Counted from the first letter of the stretch, positions 40,003 through 51,398 are shown. The stretch is 64,000 bases of DNA from Shewanella phaeophyticola (GCF_025398315.1 NZ_JAODOQ010000001.1:868001-932000), one strand, 5' to 3'. Notes: generated by a model not told the origin, from the letters alone. Translations and numbers: made by a program.

Positions 40003-41238
40003 ATGACAGAATTAACCCCGAGTTACCGTTCTCATGCGCAAACCCGTTTAATTTGGGCATTGTGTATTGCTTCTGTAGTGGTCTACATTAATTTGTACAC
40101 CGTACAGGGGATGTTGCCGTCTATTGCTGAGCATTTTGATGTTTCGGGCGCTCAAGCCACATTGGTACTTTCTGTTACCAGTTTCACGCTTGCCTTCTCT
40201 TTATTGTTTTATGCCGTATTATCAGATCGAATTGGCCGTTTAGCGCCGATTGTGGTGAGCTTATGGCTATTGGCCGCGTCCAATGTGTTATTAATTTTTG
40301 CGCAAACATTTGATGAATTAGTTTGGGTTCGTTTGCTACAAGTAGCCTTACTTGCCGCCGTACCAGCGATTTCTATGGCGTATTTTAAAGAGCAATTAGC
40401 GCCTAGCTTTATGTTAAAAGCCGCTGCAGTGTATATTATGGCTAACAGTATGGGCGGCATTGCCGGACGGATTTTTGGCGGCTTAATGGCGCAAAATTTA
40501 TCGTGGCAAACGTCGATGGGATTAGTATTTTTGGTGACATTAATTGGTGTCGCGTTGGTGACTTACTTATTGCCACGCAAAGAAATCAAACCTGCGGTGA
40601 TAAAACAAAAGGTGTCGTTATTACGTAAAATAAAACAAGATTTTGATGGGTTTGTATTTCATTTCTCTGACCCACAAATGCGCTTAGCCTACATTGTGGG
40701 TGGTTTAGCGTTTATGATGATGGTGAATCAATTTAGTTTTATTCAGCTGCACATTATGGCCGAGCCATATGGATTAAGTCGATTTAATGCTACCTTGATT
40801 TTTTTATGTTATTCAAGCGGTACCTTTGCGTCATATTTGTCTGCTAAGTGGATTTTACGCTATGGTTCATTGCCATTGTTTAGAGTCGCTTTGTGTTTAA
40901 TGCTCTGTGGAACTTTGCTGACATTAGTCGATACTTTGGTTGCGATTGTTATCGGTTTTTTAATCACCGCATGTGGTTTCTTCTTAACTCACAGTTGCTG
41001 TAACTCGTTTGTTGCTATGCGGGCAACCAGTCACCGTGCTAAAGCGACATCATTGTATTTATGCTGTTATTACCTAGGGGCTTCTTTAGGCGGCTCTTAC
41101 CTTATGTTGTTTTGGCATGAGGCCGAGTGGAATGGCGTTGTGGTTGGTTCAATGAGTCTGTTGGCATTGTTGTTGGTGGCAATTTGGCGGTTAGGGATAC
41201 ATCAAAAGAGTACCGAAGCACTCATATTTGAAGACTGA
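40003..41238 (+). CDS. MFS transporter (YnfM/arabinose-efflux type)
   Basis: 411 residues from MTELTPSYRSH (AGG upstream at good spacing; the longer frame lacks one). Twelve predicted helices. The cytoplasmic loop motif is YAVLSDRIGRLAP (MFS motif A). Drug/sugar efflux branch with N-terminal VVYINLYTVQGMLPSIAEHF. Substrate unknown. Convergent with dctD, 7 bases apart, with no terminator visible between them. Confidence 0.75.
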   Translation: MTELTPSYRSHAQTRLIWALCIASVVVYINLYTVQGMLPSIAEHFDVSGAQATLVLSVTSFTLAFSLLFYAVLSDRIGRLAPIVVSLWLLAASNVLLIFAQTFDELVWVRLLQVALLAAVPAISMAYFKEQLAPSFMLKAAAVYIMANSMGGIAGRIFGGLMAQNLSWQTSMGLVFLVTLIGVALVTYLLPRKEIKPAVIKQKVSLLRKIKQDFDGFVFHFSDPQMRLAYIVGGLAFMMMVNQFSFIQLHIMAEPYGLSRFNATLIFLCYSSGTFASYLSAKWILRYGSLPLFRVALCLMLCGTLLTLVDTLVAIVIGFLITACGFFLTHSCCNSFVAMRATSHRAKATSLYLCCYYLGASLGGSYLMLFWHEAEWNGVVVGSMSLLALLLVAIWRLGIHQKSTEALIFED

Positions 41239-41245
41239 TGCATGG

Positions 41246-42619
41246 CTAATTATCGATAAATTGTTTACGGTCTAGGTCGTATTTGCGCATTTTGTCATAC
41301 AAGGTTTTGCGCGGTAACTCGAGGTGTTCCATGGTCAATTTTATACTGCCTTTATTGTGATTTAACGCATCTTCTATTAATAAACGTTCAAAAAACTCTA
41401 CTCTTTGCTGCAATGACATGCTGGTATGCATGGTGGTGTGGTTCTCTAAGTTACCGGCGAATGCAGCCTCTGCACCTAGTAATACGTAGCGTTCCGCTAA
41501 GTTGCGTAACTCTCGTACATTACCAGGCCAGTCGTGGGATGTGAGCACCATTGTTTGTTGGGCGGTTAAGGCAATTAATGCTTTGTGGTAGCGAGTAGAA
41601 GCAATTCGAGCAAAATGTAAAAATAGTATAGGAATATCTTCAAGGCGCTCTCTAAGTGGTGGGATTGCTATTGTCACTAAGTTTAAGCGGTAGAGTAAAT
41701 CTTGCCTAAATAGGCCTTGTTCACATAACTGTTGCAGGTTTAACTTGGTGGCCGCAATGACACGAATGTCTAAATCAATAGGGGTGTTAGAGCCTAAGCG
41801 CTCTACTTTTCGGTCTTCGAGTACTCTTAGTAACTTAACTTGCAAAGACATCGGCGTGCTTTCGATTTCATCTAAAAACAGTGTCCCACCATTGGCGTAT
41901 TCGAACTTACCAATGCGGCGTTTATCGATACCGGTAAATGCCCCTGATTCAGCCCCAAACAATTCACTTTCGATTAAATTCTCAGGAATAGCGCCACAAT
42001 TTATGGCGACAAAATTGGCTTTATTTCGGTAGCTGTGATCATGTAAATAACGGGCAACAAGCTCTTTGCCTACGCCGGTTTCACCTTCTATCATGATGTC
42101 GGCAGGGGTGTCGAGTACTTGGTCGATTAGGTGGCGCATCTTTTTCACGCCTGGACTACTGCCAAGAATGCGAGATCCGGGGGCAATATGGGACTCAAGC
42201 TCACGCTTTAATTTACGGTTTTCTAAGGTTAATGCTCGTTTGTCTAGGGCGCGTTTTGTAACATCAAGAATGTGCTCATTATTAAAGGGCTTTTCAATAA
42301 AGTCATAAGCGCCTTTTTTTAGTGCATCAACGGCCATTGCGATGTCGCCAAAACCGGTTAACAGTACAACGGGTAAATCGTTATCTTTGTGCTTGAGTTG
42401 TTGTAATAGGCTTAATCCATCGAGTTGAGGCATATTTACGTCAGAAATAATGATGCCTGCCCAGCCTTGGGTAATGTGGCTTGCAATGACTTGTGGGTCG
42501 GTTATCGCTAATGCATTAATACTTTCTAGCTTAAATAATTGTTGTAATACTGTGCCGATATGCGGTTCATCATCAACAATAATGACTTGATAGTCATTGA
42601 TGTCTTGTATTTGGGTCAC
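41246..42619 (-). CDS. dctD: C4-dicarboxylate response regulator DctD (NtrC family)
   Basis: 457 residues. Receiver domain with phospho-Asp in IISDVNMPQLDG and Lys in FIEKPF; sigma-54 AAA+ domain with Walker A GETGVGKE, GAFTGI loop (GAFTGA in most relatives) and FLDEIES; Fis-type HTH LELPRKTLYDKMRKYDL. Activates sigma-54 promoters, here expected to be dctPQM. I could not find a convincing -24/-12 element upstream of dctP. Starts two bases after dctB. Confidence 0.9.
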   Translation of the reverse strand: MTQIQDINDYQVIIVDDEPHIGTVLQQLFKLESINALAITDPQVIASHITQGWAGIIISDVNMPQLDGLSLLQQLKHKDNDLPVVLLTGFGDIAMAVDALKKGAYDFIEKPFNNEHILDVTKRALDKRALTLENRKLKRELESHIAPGSRILGSSPGVKKMRHLIDQVLDTPADIMIEGETGVGKELVARYLHDHSYRNKANFVAINCGAIPENLIESELFGAESGAFTGIDKRRIGKFEYANGGTLFLDEIESTPMSLQVKLLRVLEDRKVERLGSNTPIDLDIRVIAATKLNLQQLCEQGLFRQDLLYRLNLVTIAIPPLRERLEDIPILFLHFARIASTRYHKALIALTAQQTMVLTSHDWPGNVRELRNLAERYVLLGAEAAFAGNLENHTTMHTSMSLQQRVEFFERLLIEDALNHNKGSIKLTMEHLELPRKTLYDKMRKYDLDRKQFIDN

Positions 42620-42621
42620 GT

Positions 42622-44419
42622 TTACACTTCCTCACGTAAATAAAGCGGTAAAATAATATGGAAAATAGCGCCGCCTTGTTGTGCATTTTCAACCGTAATT
42701 GAGCCTTGCATCGATTCAATTATGCGTTGAGAGATTGATAACCCTAGCCCTAATCCTTGGCGTTCGCTGGTGGTGTAGTAGGGTTCAAAAATTTTACTCA
42801 TTTGGCTTTGTCTCACGCCCGGACCACTGTCTTGAATACTAATGTTAACTTTAGTGTCGCAATACACTTCAATATGTAAGCGTCGGTCTTTTGATTGTTG
42901 CATAGCCACAATAGCATTACTCATCAAGTTAACCAGCACTTGTTGCAACCTCACACTGTCTCCCCATATTTGGCAGCTATCTTTAAGTAGAGCAAGTGAC
43001 AGTTTAACGCCTTGTTTGTCCATTTCGGGCTGAACAATAGTCAGTGCTTGTTCAATGGATTGATTGATATCTGTTGCGTTATCTTTGCCCTGAGATTTGC
43101 GAGTAAAACTTTTAAATTGAGCAATAATATCGGCAAGCCTGTCGGTGAGTTCTATCATGATATTAATATTACTGCGGGCATCTTCAATCATATTACGCCC
43201 TATAAACGTTTGAGTGTTTTGGGCGTAACTTCTTAATGCCGCAAGTGGCTGATTCAGTTCATGGTTAATACTGGCTGATAAGCTACCAATCACGGTGAGC
43301 TTTGCCGCTTGAATTAACTCATCTTGGGTATCTTTGAGTTGGTTATTTGCCTGCTCTAACTCTAATGTTCTCTCTTTGACCCTTTGCTCTAGTTGATTTT
43401 GTGCCTGACGCATTCTGATAAAGTTGCGTCTTCGCTCCAAACTATACAATACAAATAATGCGAGCAAAGAATATAGTGTGGTTGCTAATAACAATATGGG
43501 GGGCAATGACTCATAAAGAGGAGTCATAGGTGCCAAAATATGCACATTCCAATTGGCATTAGGCATATTTTGATGGTGTTCTAGGTATTGTTCTTGGCCA
43601 TCTATGGATGAAATTTGGTATACCTGTGGCTTATTTGACCCAGTTGATGCAAATTGCGGCACGAGATCAAGTTCACCAATGGGTCTATTGGCATAGCGTT
43701 TTGAGGCGTTGAGTGCGAAGCGTTTGGATTGTGACAGCGGGGTGAGTGAATTAAATCGCCAACTGCTCATACTCGATAAAAAAACAATGTTATCTGGGTC
43801 GCTGATCATAAATTCATATTGGCTAGCAATAGCAATGCCGCTGCTTTGCTGCTCAATTAAACTAATATCGACTTTGACAACAATAACACCTAATACCACG
43901 CCTTTATGATAAACCGGATTCGCAAAATAAAAACCACGTTTATTGGATGATGTACCTATTGCATAGTAGCGACCGAATCGAGCCCGATATAGCCTCGATA
44001 AAATAAGGTCTAAACGAATAGTCTTGATTGATAAATGAGTTTGGTTTATCCCAATTACTGGCAGCAATTGCCACTCCCATCGCATCCGTTAAGTAAATAT
44101 CAGACGATTCGGTGACTTGCTGTAATTCTGATAAGTATAGATTCAGTTTATTGATTGCTTGCGGGTTTTGCTGGTCTAGCAAACTGTGTTCAAAAATGGG
44201 GTTTTGAGCCAGTACGGCCGGGATATTTTCGTAATGACCTAGAGCATCGTCAATAAAAATAACTAACTCATTTATTTGCTTTTCAGATTGATGGGCTATT
44301 GATTCGGTGCCTTGTTCAAGCCAGTACCAATGGGTCACTTTTAAGGTCAGTAATAAACCAATAATGACCATAACGCTAACAACAATTTTGCGCTTTTTGA
44401 TAGTCGAGAATGAAAGCAT
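42622..44419 (-). CDS. dctB: C4-dicarboxylate sensor kinase DctB (one frame break)
   Basis: 598 residues when repaired. Start MLSFSTIKKRK at 44419 with GGGA upstream. N-terminal membrane helix, periplasmic double-PDC/Cache domain (SDIYLTDAMGVAIAASNWD, YSFRPYFIEAI), second helix, coiled coil, HisKA with SLSASINHELNQPLAAL, and HATPase (QQVLVNLMSNAIVAM, DSGPGVR, GLGLGLSIS). Senses succinate, fumarate and malate. The frame is lost at about 43979-43987. EAISG is followed out of frame by RFGRYYAIG; GGGCTCGATTC holds one base more than the expected GGGCCGATTC. A second GGACC at 42821 in this gene is intact. Confidence 0.9.
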
Positions 44420-44457
44420 GCATATTCCCAAGTGGCGATGTAATTATAAAGTAGAAT

Positions 44458-44490
44458 TAAAACGAGCCTTAATATGTTAAGGCTCGTTTA
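44458..44490. terminator. Terminator of dctPQM
   Basis: AAAACGAGCCTTAA, TATG, TTAAGGCTCGTTT. On the minus strand a T-tract follows; 20 bases past the dctM stop. Confidence 0.85.
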
Positions 44491-44509
44491 TAATACGCAA
44501 ATTATCAAG

Positions 44510-45907
44510 CTAGTAGCCGTTTAATTTGTCGATGTATTCAGGTAAAAACAATGAAATTTGCGGAATATAAGTAATTAATATCAAGAAACCAAGCAATAAA
44601 ACTAACCATGGTAAACATGACTGAATAACCCACCCCATGCTTTTCCCTGTAATCCCTGCTGTGACAAAAAGGTTGAGTCCTACGGGGGGCGTGAGCATGC
44701 CTATCTCCATATTAACCACCATAATGATGCCTAAATGGATTGGGTCAATGCCTAATTGGGTCGCGATAGGGAACAAAATAGGTGCCATGATGAGCAAAAT
44801 CGCTGATGGCTCCATAAAGTTACCTGCAGCTAACAGCAATAAGTTAACAATGATTAAAAAGCCCCATGCAGGTAAGCCTAAGCTGACAATGGCTTCGGCA
44901 ATGATGTGTGGAATACGTTCTGTGGTCAGTACGTGGGCAAACAACATTGCATTGGCAATGATGAATAACAACATAATGCTGACTTTAGCGCCATCACGCA
45001 CCACATTACGAATTTCTTTGTCTGCTGGGGTTTTGATGACTGCAAGCAACATATAACCAATGTTACGCACAGAAGCCGCAATAATTGATTCACGCTGATT
45101 ACGCCAAGCCACATTCTTAAGAGTGCCTATATCGCGATAACCAAATACCGCAATAAAATACGCGTACACACAAGCCACTGCAGCAGCTTCGGTAGGGCTC
45201 GCCACACCACCGTAGATTGACCCAAGCACAATGAGAATGAGCGCTAATCCACCCATTGCTTTGGCGCTTGATATTGACAGCGCTTTTATGCCCGGGAACG
45301 GCCGTGAAGGTAGCTTTTTAATGCGAGCAACGATATAAATCGCTAGCATCAAAATTAAGCCCATCATTAAGCCAGGAATAAGCCCTGCCATAAACATTCT
45401 CGCTGCCGATACTTCTGTGGCGGCGGCATAAACCAGCATCACAATAGAAGGCGGGATCAAAATACCTAAGGTGCCTGAGGTGGTAATCACGCCAGCAGCA
45501 AACTTTTCTGGGTAACCTGCTCTAACCATACCTACAATCACGATCGATCCAATGGCCGCCACTGTGGCTGGCGATGAACCCGAGACCGCTGCAAATAGCA
45601 TGCAAGCCATGACTGATGCCATGGCTAAACCACCACGAATATGGCCGACACTGTCCATGGCAAAATCAATGATCCGCCTTGCGACGCCGCCTGTAGACAA
45701 AAATGCCGAAGACAGAATAAAAAATGGAATAGCCAGTAAGGTGTAATGCTCTGATGTTGATTCGTATAATTTTAATGCAATAGAAGCAAGTGAGTCATTA
45801 GAGAAGAGTAAGATTGTCAGCATGCTTGAAAAACCCAATGCAATAGCAATAGGCATACCGATCATCATGCAGATAAGTAGAGTGATAAATAATGTAGCAA
45901 TAGTCAT
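44510..45907 (-). CDS. dctM: TRAP C4-dicarboxylate transporter, large permease DctM
   Basis: 465 residues, about 12 membrane helices. Family motifs: MIGMPIAIALGFSSML, AAVSGSSPATVAAIGSIVI, GTLGILIPPSIVMLVYA, NMEIGMLTPPVGLNLF. Moves C4-dicarboxylates with Na+. Its ATG overlaps the dctQ stop by one base (TAATG). Confidence 0.93.
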   Translation of the reverse strand: MTIATLFITLLICMMIGMPIAIALGFSSMLTILLFSNDSLASIALKLYESTSEHYTLLAIPFFILSSAFLSTGGVARRIIDFAMDSVGHIRGGLAMASVMACMLFAAVSGSSPATVAAIGSIVIVGMVRAGYPEKFAAGVITTSGTLGILIPPSIVMLVYAAATEVSAARMFMAGLIPGLMMGLILMLAIYIVARIKKLPSRPFPGIKALSISSAKAMGGLALILIVLGSIYGGVASPTEAAAVACVYAYFIAVFGYRDIGTLKNVAWRNQRESIIAASVRNIGYMLLAVIKTPADKEIRNVVRDGAKVSIMLLFIIANAMLFAHVLTTERIPHIIAEAIVSLGLPAWGFLIIVNLLLLAAGNFMEPSAILLIMAPILFPIATQLGIDPIHLGIIMVVNMEIGMLTPPVGLNLFVTAGITGKSMGWVIQSCLPWLVLLLGFLILITYIPQISLFLPEYIDKLNGY

Positions 45908-46557
45908 TATTTGGCGTCCTTATCATTTTCTTGTTTTTCTGATGATGTTGATTGTGCAGCTTCATCGATTAAGTGCATGCTATCTTTGGCTTCATCAGCA
46001 AGTTGAAAACCAACAGCTTGATTTTTTAATATGGCGATAAATAATTCTATAAAACGCCAAGTTAACATTGAAAAACCAATCAATAAGATGCTTTGAGATA
46101 ACCAAATGGGTACCGCGCCATCTTCAACATCGATACGCCATGTTTCCCACGCATAATCAGGGTCTAACTGATGCACAAGCCATCCTGGTAAATCGATATC
46201 TTCCATTGGAATACCAATTTGGTACATTTGGCTTAAGTACTCCCAAGCGCCTTTTAAAAACAGTCCGCAGTAAACAAGGCAGCAAAGGCATGCAAAGATA
46301 GCGACTATTTTTTGCGGCTTACCTGATAGCTTTGATACAAAGGCATCCACGCCGATATGCGCACCTACTTTTACCCCATAAGACATACCAAACAACACAA
46401 ACCAACCACATAGCGTAAGTGTTAACTCTTGGATCCATAAAAAGCCGGTGTTAAAGAAAAAACGCGCAATGACTTCGCCAAATACCAGCAAGGTCATCAT
46501 CGTGATGAGTAAATTGAGAAGGCCTTCTTCAAAATAACCAAATAGTCTGGAAATCAC
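45907..46557 (-). CDS. dctQ: TRAP C4-dicarboxylate transporter, small permease DctQ
   Basis: About 216 residues, four helices, with FLWIQELTLTLCGWFVLFGMSYGVK split over helices 2-3 and GAHIGVDAF. AAGGAG sits 7 bases before the GTG at 46557; the ATG at 46563 is too close to it, so GTG is preferred. The acidic C-terminal tail is unusually long (ends SSEKQENDKDAK). It links DctP and DctM. Confidence 0.88.
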   Translation of the reverse strand: MISRLFGYFEEGLLNLLITMMTLLVFGEVIARFFFNTGFLWIQELTLTLCGWFVLFGMSYGVKVGAHIGVDAFVSKLSGKPQKIVAIFACLCCLVYCGLFLKGAWEYLSQMYQIGIPMEDIDLPGWLVHQLDPDYAWETWRIDVEDGAVPIWLSQSILLIGFSMLTWRFIELFIAILKNQAVGFQLADEAKDSMHLIDEAAQSTSSEKQENDKDAK

Positions 46558-46629
46558 GGTCATACTCCTTGTATAAGAAAGAGAGGGTACTGAACCCAAT
46601 TGGACTCAGTACCGGATTAAGGATTAAGA

Positions 46630-47685
<1,056 letters not shown>

Positions 47686-47834
47686 TCACGGTGAAGACTC
47701 GTTCCAGAACAAGTACTTCATAAACGCGTTATGAGGATATATAGACTTAGCAAGCGGCGAGCTATAATGTTAATATTTGGTAACCTTATGATAGTTGTCA
47801 ACTTTAATTTAAGTGTTCATATGTAGGCACCGTA

Positions 47835-47858
47835 CTTTGTGTGAGATATCACACAAAG
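47835..47858. promoter_or_regulatory. CRP-like 24-bp palindrome upstream of dctP
   Basis: CTTTGTGTGA, GATA, TCACACAAAG, perfect arms. Contains TGTGT-N6-TCACA, close to the CRP half-sites. The rest of 47650-48026 holds no gene I can support. Confidence 0.5.
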
Positions 47859-48026
47859 CAAATGTGCCTATGGGTGGAATGTCACACATTTATTGTTGGT
47901 GTTATGATGCTCTCATTTTGTAGGTATATTGCTTTTGTGAATTGATTTACTCGATAGGTGAGCCGTGCGAGATGTTGTTGAGCGAAATTGAGATGATATC
48001 GCGTAAAATCATTTTCTAATAGGTAC

Positions 48027-48054
48027 AAAAAAACCACCAAGAGGTGGTTTTTTG
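48027..48054. terminator. Bidirectional terminator of the Ala-Glu tRNA array
   Basis: AAAAAAACCACC, AAGA, GGTGGTTTTTT. Confidence 0.85.
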
Positions 48055-48092
48055 TTTCGAATACATATCAATATGTACGAATACCAATTTAA

Positions 48093-48169
48093 TGGTGGAG
48101 CTACACGGGATCGAACCGTGGACTCTCTTCACTGCCAGCGAAGCGCTCTCCCAGCTGAGCTATAGCCCC
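48093..48169 (-). tRNA. tRNA-Ala (GGC), one base too long
   Basis: Cloverleaf with encoded CCA, anticodon GGC. It is 77 nt because the variable region reads GAGAGTCC where its sister at 49467 reads GAGGTCC. The extra base is at the GGTCC site (48119-48126). Otherwise a normal tRNA-Ala; most likely an error in the consensus. Confidence 0.9.
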
Positions 48170-48205
48170 AAATTCTAGCTAATAAAAACTAAAACTTGAA
48201 TAATA

Positions 48206-48281
48206 TGGTATCCCATAGGGGATTCGAACCCCTGTTACCGCCGTGAAAGGGCGGTGTCCTAGGCCTCTAGACGAATGGGAC
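48206..48281 (-). tRNA. tRNA-Glu (TTC) copy 1
   Basis: 76 nt with CCA end, anticodon TTC in CCCTTTCACGG. Identical to the other intact copies. The repeat unit is about 183 bp. Confidence 0.95.
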
Positions 48282-48388
48282 ACTTTTGATACGTTATACT
48301 CTGTATCGAGTGAATACTCATCAATGCCTGTAGGCTAAACATTAATGCTATCGAATCGTTAACTTTACAGTCAACCACTCAAGAAAAG

Positions 48389-48464
48389 TGGTATCCCATA
48401 GGGGATTCGAACCCCTGTTACCGCCGTGAAAGGGCGGTGTCCTAGGCCTCTAGACGAATGGGAC
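48389..48464 (-). tRNA. tRNA-Glu (TTC) copy 2
   Basis: Identical 76-nt tRNA-Glu with encoded CCA. Confidence 0.95.
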
Positions 48465-48574
48465 GCCGGTCTTACGTTTAGACTCCGTAAGTGAGTGAAT
48501 ACTCATCAATGCCTGTAGGCTAAACATTGATGCTATCGAATCGTTAACTTTACAGTCAACCACTCAAGAAAAAG

Positions 48575-48650
48575 TGGTATCCCATAGGGGATTCGAACCC
48601 CTGTTACCGCCGTGAAAGGGCGGTGTCCTAGGCCTCTAGACGAATGGGAC
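48575..48650 (-). tRNA. tRNA-Glu (TTC) copy 3
   Basis: Identical 76-nt tRNA-Glu with encoded CCA. Confidence 0.95.
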
Positions 48651-48727
48651 ACTTTTGATACGTTATACTCTGTATCGAGTGAATACTCATCAATGCCTGT
48701 AGGCTAAACATTGGTGCTAATTGCTAC

Positions 48728-48817
48728 AAACAACAAGGATTCGAACCCCTGTTACCGCCGACTCTTTATAAACCAAAGTGGGCGATGTCCTAAGCTCTAT
48801 TTCTAGACGAATGGGAC
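48728..48817 (-). pseudogene. Degenerate tRNA-Glu copy
   Basis: In phase with the array. It keeps the 5' acceptor strand (GTCCCATTCGTCTAGA) and most of the T-arm (GGTAACAGGGGTTCGAATCC). The D-arm is expanded, the anticodon arm is replaced by a longer segment (GCCCACTTTGGTTTATAAAG), and the 3' acceptor strand and CCA are lost. It cannot fold as a working tRNA. Flanking spacers match the other units, so it is a decayed or rearranged member. Confidence 0.8.
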
Positions 48818-48926
48818 ACTTTTGATACGTTATACTCTGTATCGAGTGAATACTCATCAATGCCTGTAAGCTAAACATTAATGCTATCGAATCGTTAACT
48901 TTACAGTCAACCACTCAAGAAAAAAG

Positions 48927-49002
48927 TGGTATCCCATAGGGGATTCGAACCCCTGTTACCGCCGTGAAAGGGCGGTGTCCTAGGCCTCTAGACGAATGGG
49001 AC
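48927..49002 (-). tRNA. tRNA-Glu (TTC) copy 4
   Basis: Identical 76-nt tRNA-Glu with encoded CCA. Confidence 0.95.
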
Positions 49003-49109
49003 ACTTTTGATACGTTATACTCTGTATCGAGTGAATACTCATCAATGCCTGTAGGCTAAACATTAATGCTATCGAATCGTTAACTTTACAGTCAACCACT
49101 CAAGAAAAG

Positions 49110-49185
49110 TGGTATCCCATAGGGGATTCGAACCCCTGTTACCGCCGTGAAAGGGCGGTGTCCTAGGCCTCTAGACGAATGGGAC
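49110..49185 (-). tRNA. tRNA-Glu (TTC) copy 5
   Basis: Identical 76-nt tRNA-Glu with encoded CCA. Confidence 0.95.
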
Positions 49186-49291
49186 ACTTTTGATACGTTA
49201 TACTCTGTATCGAGTGAATACTCATCAATGCCTGTAGGCTAAACATTAATGCTATCGAATCGCTAACTTTACAGTCAACCACTCAAGAAAG

Positions 49292-49367
49292 TGGTATCCC
49301 ATAGGGGATTCGAACCCCTGTTACCGCCGTGAAAGGGCGGTGTCCTAGGCCTCTAGACGAATGGGAC
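49292..49367 (-). tRNA. tRNA-Glu (TTC) copy 6
   Basis: Identical 76-nt tRNA-Glu with encoded CCA. First Glu after the leading tRNA-Ala. Confidence 0.95.
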
Positions 49368-49466
49368 GCCGGTCTTACGTTTAGACTCCGTAAGGGAGTG
49401 AATACTCATCAATGCCTGTAGGCTAAACATTGGTGCTAAATATCTAATTAAAGATAGTTAAGTAAG

Positions 49467-49542
49467 TGGTGGAGCTACACGGGATCGAACCGTGGACCTC
49501 TTCACTGCCAGCGAAGCGCTCTCCCAGCTGAGCTATAACCCC
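49467..49542 (-). tRNA. tRNA-Ala (GGC), first in the array
   Basis: 76 nt, CCA encoded, anticodon GGC, with the intact GGTCC that is damaged in the copy at 48093. Acceptor stem GGGGTTA/TAGCTCC with G-U pairs. Confidence 0.95.
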
Positions 49543-49609
49543 TTTCTTACTTAATGCTTTTGGATATGCAACCAGAATGAACTGATGTCATGTCTCAACT
49601 GCGAGGCGC

Positions 49610-49638
49610 ATTCTATGCAGCATACCCAAAAGTGTCAA
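49610..49638 (-). promoter_or_regulatory. Promoter of the Ala-Glu tRNA array
   Basis: Minus strand TTGACA (49638-49633), 17 bases, TAGAAT (49615-49610), then the GC-rich discriminator GCGCCTCGC typical of stringently controlled stable-RNA promoters. It lies just past the gltX stop. Confidence 0.85.
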
Positions 49639-49646
49639 CTCGTTTT

Positions 49647-51058
49647 TTAGGAATTTATTCTATCTGCTACAAAATCAATCGCTTTGGATATTCTTTGTGC
49701 AGATCTTTCTTTTCCAATTAGGAATAAGGTTAAATCTAATGCAGGAGACTGACCTGCACCAGTAACCGCGACGCGTAAAGGCATACCGACTTTACCCATA
49801 CCTACATCAAGTTCAGTTGCCGTAGCCTCGATCACTTGGTGAATGCCTTCAACACTCCAGTCATTCAGCCCAGCTAATTTCTGATTGAACAGTGTTAATG
49901 GTTCTAATGCGACACCACGAAGATGTTTTTTCGCTTGAGCTTCATCAAACTGATCAAAGTCTTCATAGAAGTAACGACTAGAAGCGGCTAACTCTTTTAA
50001 AGTTTTAGCGCGTTCAGATAATGCAGTGACGATATCAGCAAGAGCAGGTAGCCATTGCTGGTATCAATTTTTTGATCATCCATATGCCACTGTAAGTGTG
50101 ATGCAACATAAACTGGATCAAGTGATTTAATATAGTGTTGGTTCAACCAAACTAGCTTATCAGTATTAAATGCAGAAGCGGCTTTGTTAATATCATCTAA
50201 TTTGAACAGTGTTTTTAACTCTTCCATTGAAAACACTTCTTGATCGCCATGTGACCAACCTAAACGCACAAGATAGTTTAGTAGTGCTTCTGGTAAATAA
50301 CCGTCATCACGGTATTGCATTACCCCAACAGCACCATGGCGTTTAGATAATTTGGCACCATCATCACCTAAAATCATCGATACATGAGCGTATTCAGGAA
50401 TTGGCGCGCCTAATGCTTTAAGAATATTGATTTGGCGTGGCGTGTTGTTGATATGATCTTCGCCACGTACAACACAAGTAATCCCCATATCCCAGTCATC
50501 AACAACCACACAGAAATTATAGGTTGGCACACCATCGGTACGCTTAATGATTAAATCGTCAAGCATATCATTTGAAATTTCGATACGGCCGCGGACGTGA
50601 TCGTCAAATACTACGCTGCCTTCGATAGGATTTTTGAAACGAACAACAAAGGGTTCGTCAGTATCGCGTGGCGCCAAGTTGCGACAGCAGCCATCATACT
50701 TTTGTTGTAAACCCTGCGCCGCTTGTTCTTCACGCATGCTTTCTATGCGCTCACGTGAGCAATAACATTTATAGGCATTACCATTATTCAGCATTTGCTC
50801 AATGATTTCATTGTAACGATCAAAGCGTTTTGTTTGGTAATACGGGCCTTCGTCCCAGGTTAGTCCTAACCAGTTCATACCATCAAGAATGGCATCGCAC
50901 GCTTCTTGAGTTGAGCGTTCAATGTCGGTGTCTTCAATGCGAAGCACAAACTCACCATTGTTAGCACGAGCGTGTAACCATGAATAAAGTGCAGTACGTG
51001 CACCACCTACATGAAGAAAACCAGTTGGACTTGGAGCAAAACGCGTCTTAGTAGTCAT
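49647..51058 (-). CDS. gltX: Glutamyl-tRNA synthetase (one frame break)
   Basis: 469 residues when repaired (E. coli 471). Class I synthetase with HIGH-like [12 protein letters not shown], zinc-region Cys in [11 protein letters not shown], and KMSKS-like KLSKRHGA. Charges tRNA-Glu, whose genes lie immediately downstream. The frame is lost at about 50047-50057: TSNG is followed out of frame by [15 protein letters not shown] (split here). GGCTACCTGCTC has two bases more than GGxCCTGCTC. The gene is essential, so an error is the likely cause. An intact GGGCC is present at 50844 in the same gene. Confidence 0.93.
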
Positions 51059-51398
51059 AATCGGACACTAACCTATTTATAAACGTCTAAATAAAGACAA
51101 ACAAAAAAATGTGGTGCTATTCTAACAGCCAAACTCGGTAGTTGAAATGGTGCGCACTCAAACCTGAGACAGATTTTATTTTTTCTGTGCGGATAAACGT
51201 CAAAAATGACTTGTTGTAACTATCACTGCGATTAAACATTGTGATGTACAGTGAGGCGTAATAATGTCAGCAAATATTGTGTAAACGATGAAACTGAACT
51301 GGTTTTTATTTTTGATTATGATTAGGTCAATCTGTTGATTAACAAAGCGTCAAAGCGAACAATTTTAGGGCGACTAGCATTTTTTTAATTAAAAAGCG

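Noticed and set aside
48728..48817. tRNA-Glu with an intron
   Set aside because: The 3' acceptor strand and CCA are missing and the D-arm is also altered, so removing an intron would not restore a tRNA.
48093..49542. CRISPR array (regular repeats of about 183 bp)
   Set aside because: The repeats are tRNA-Glu genes with homologous spacers; there are no cas genes.
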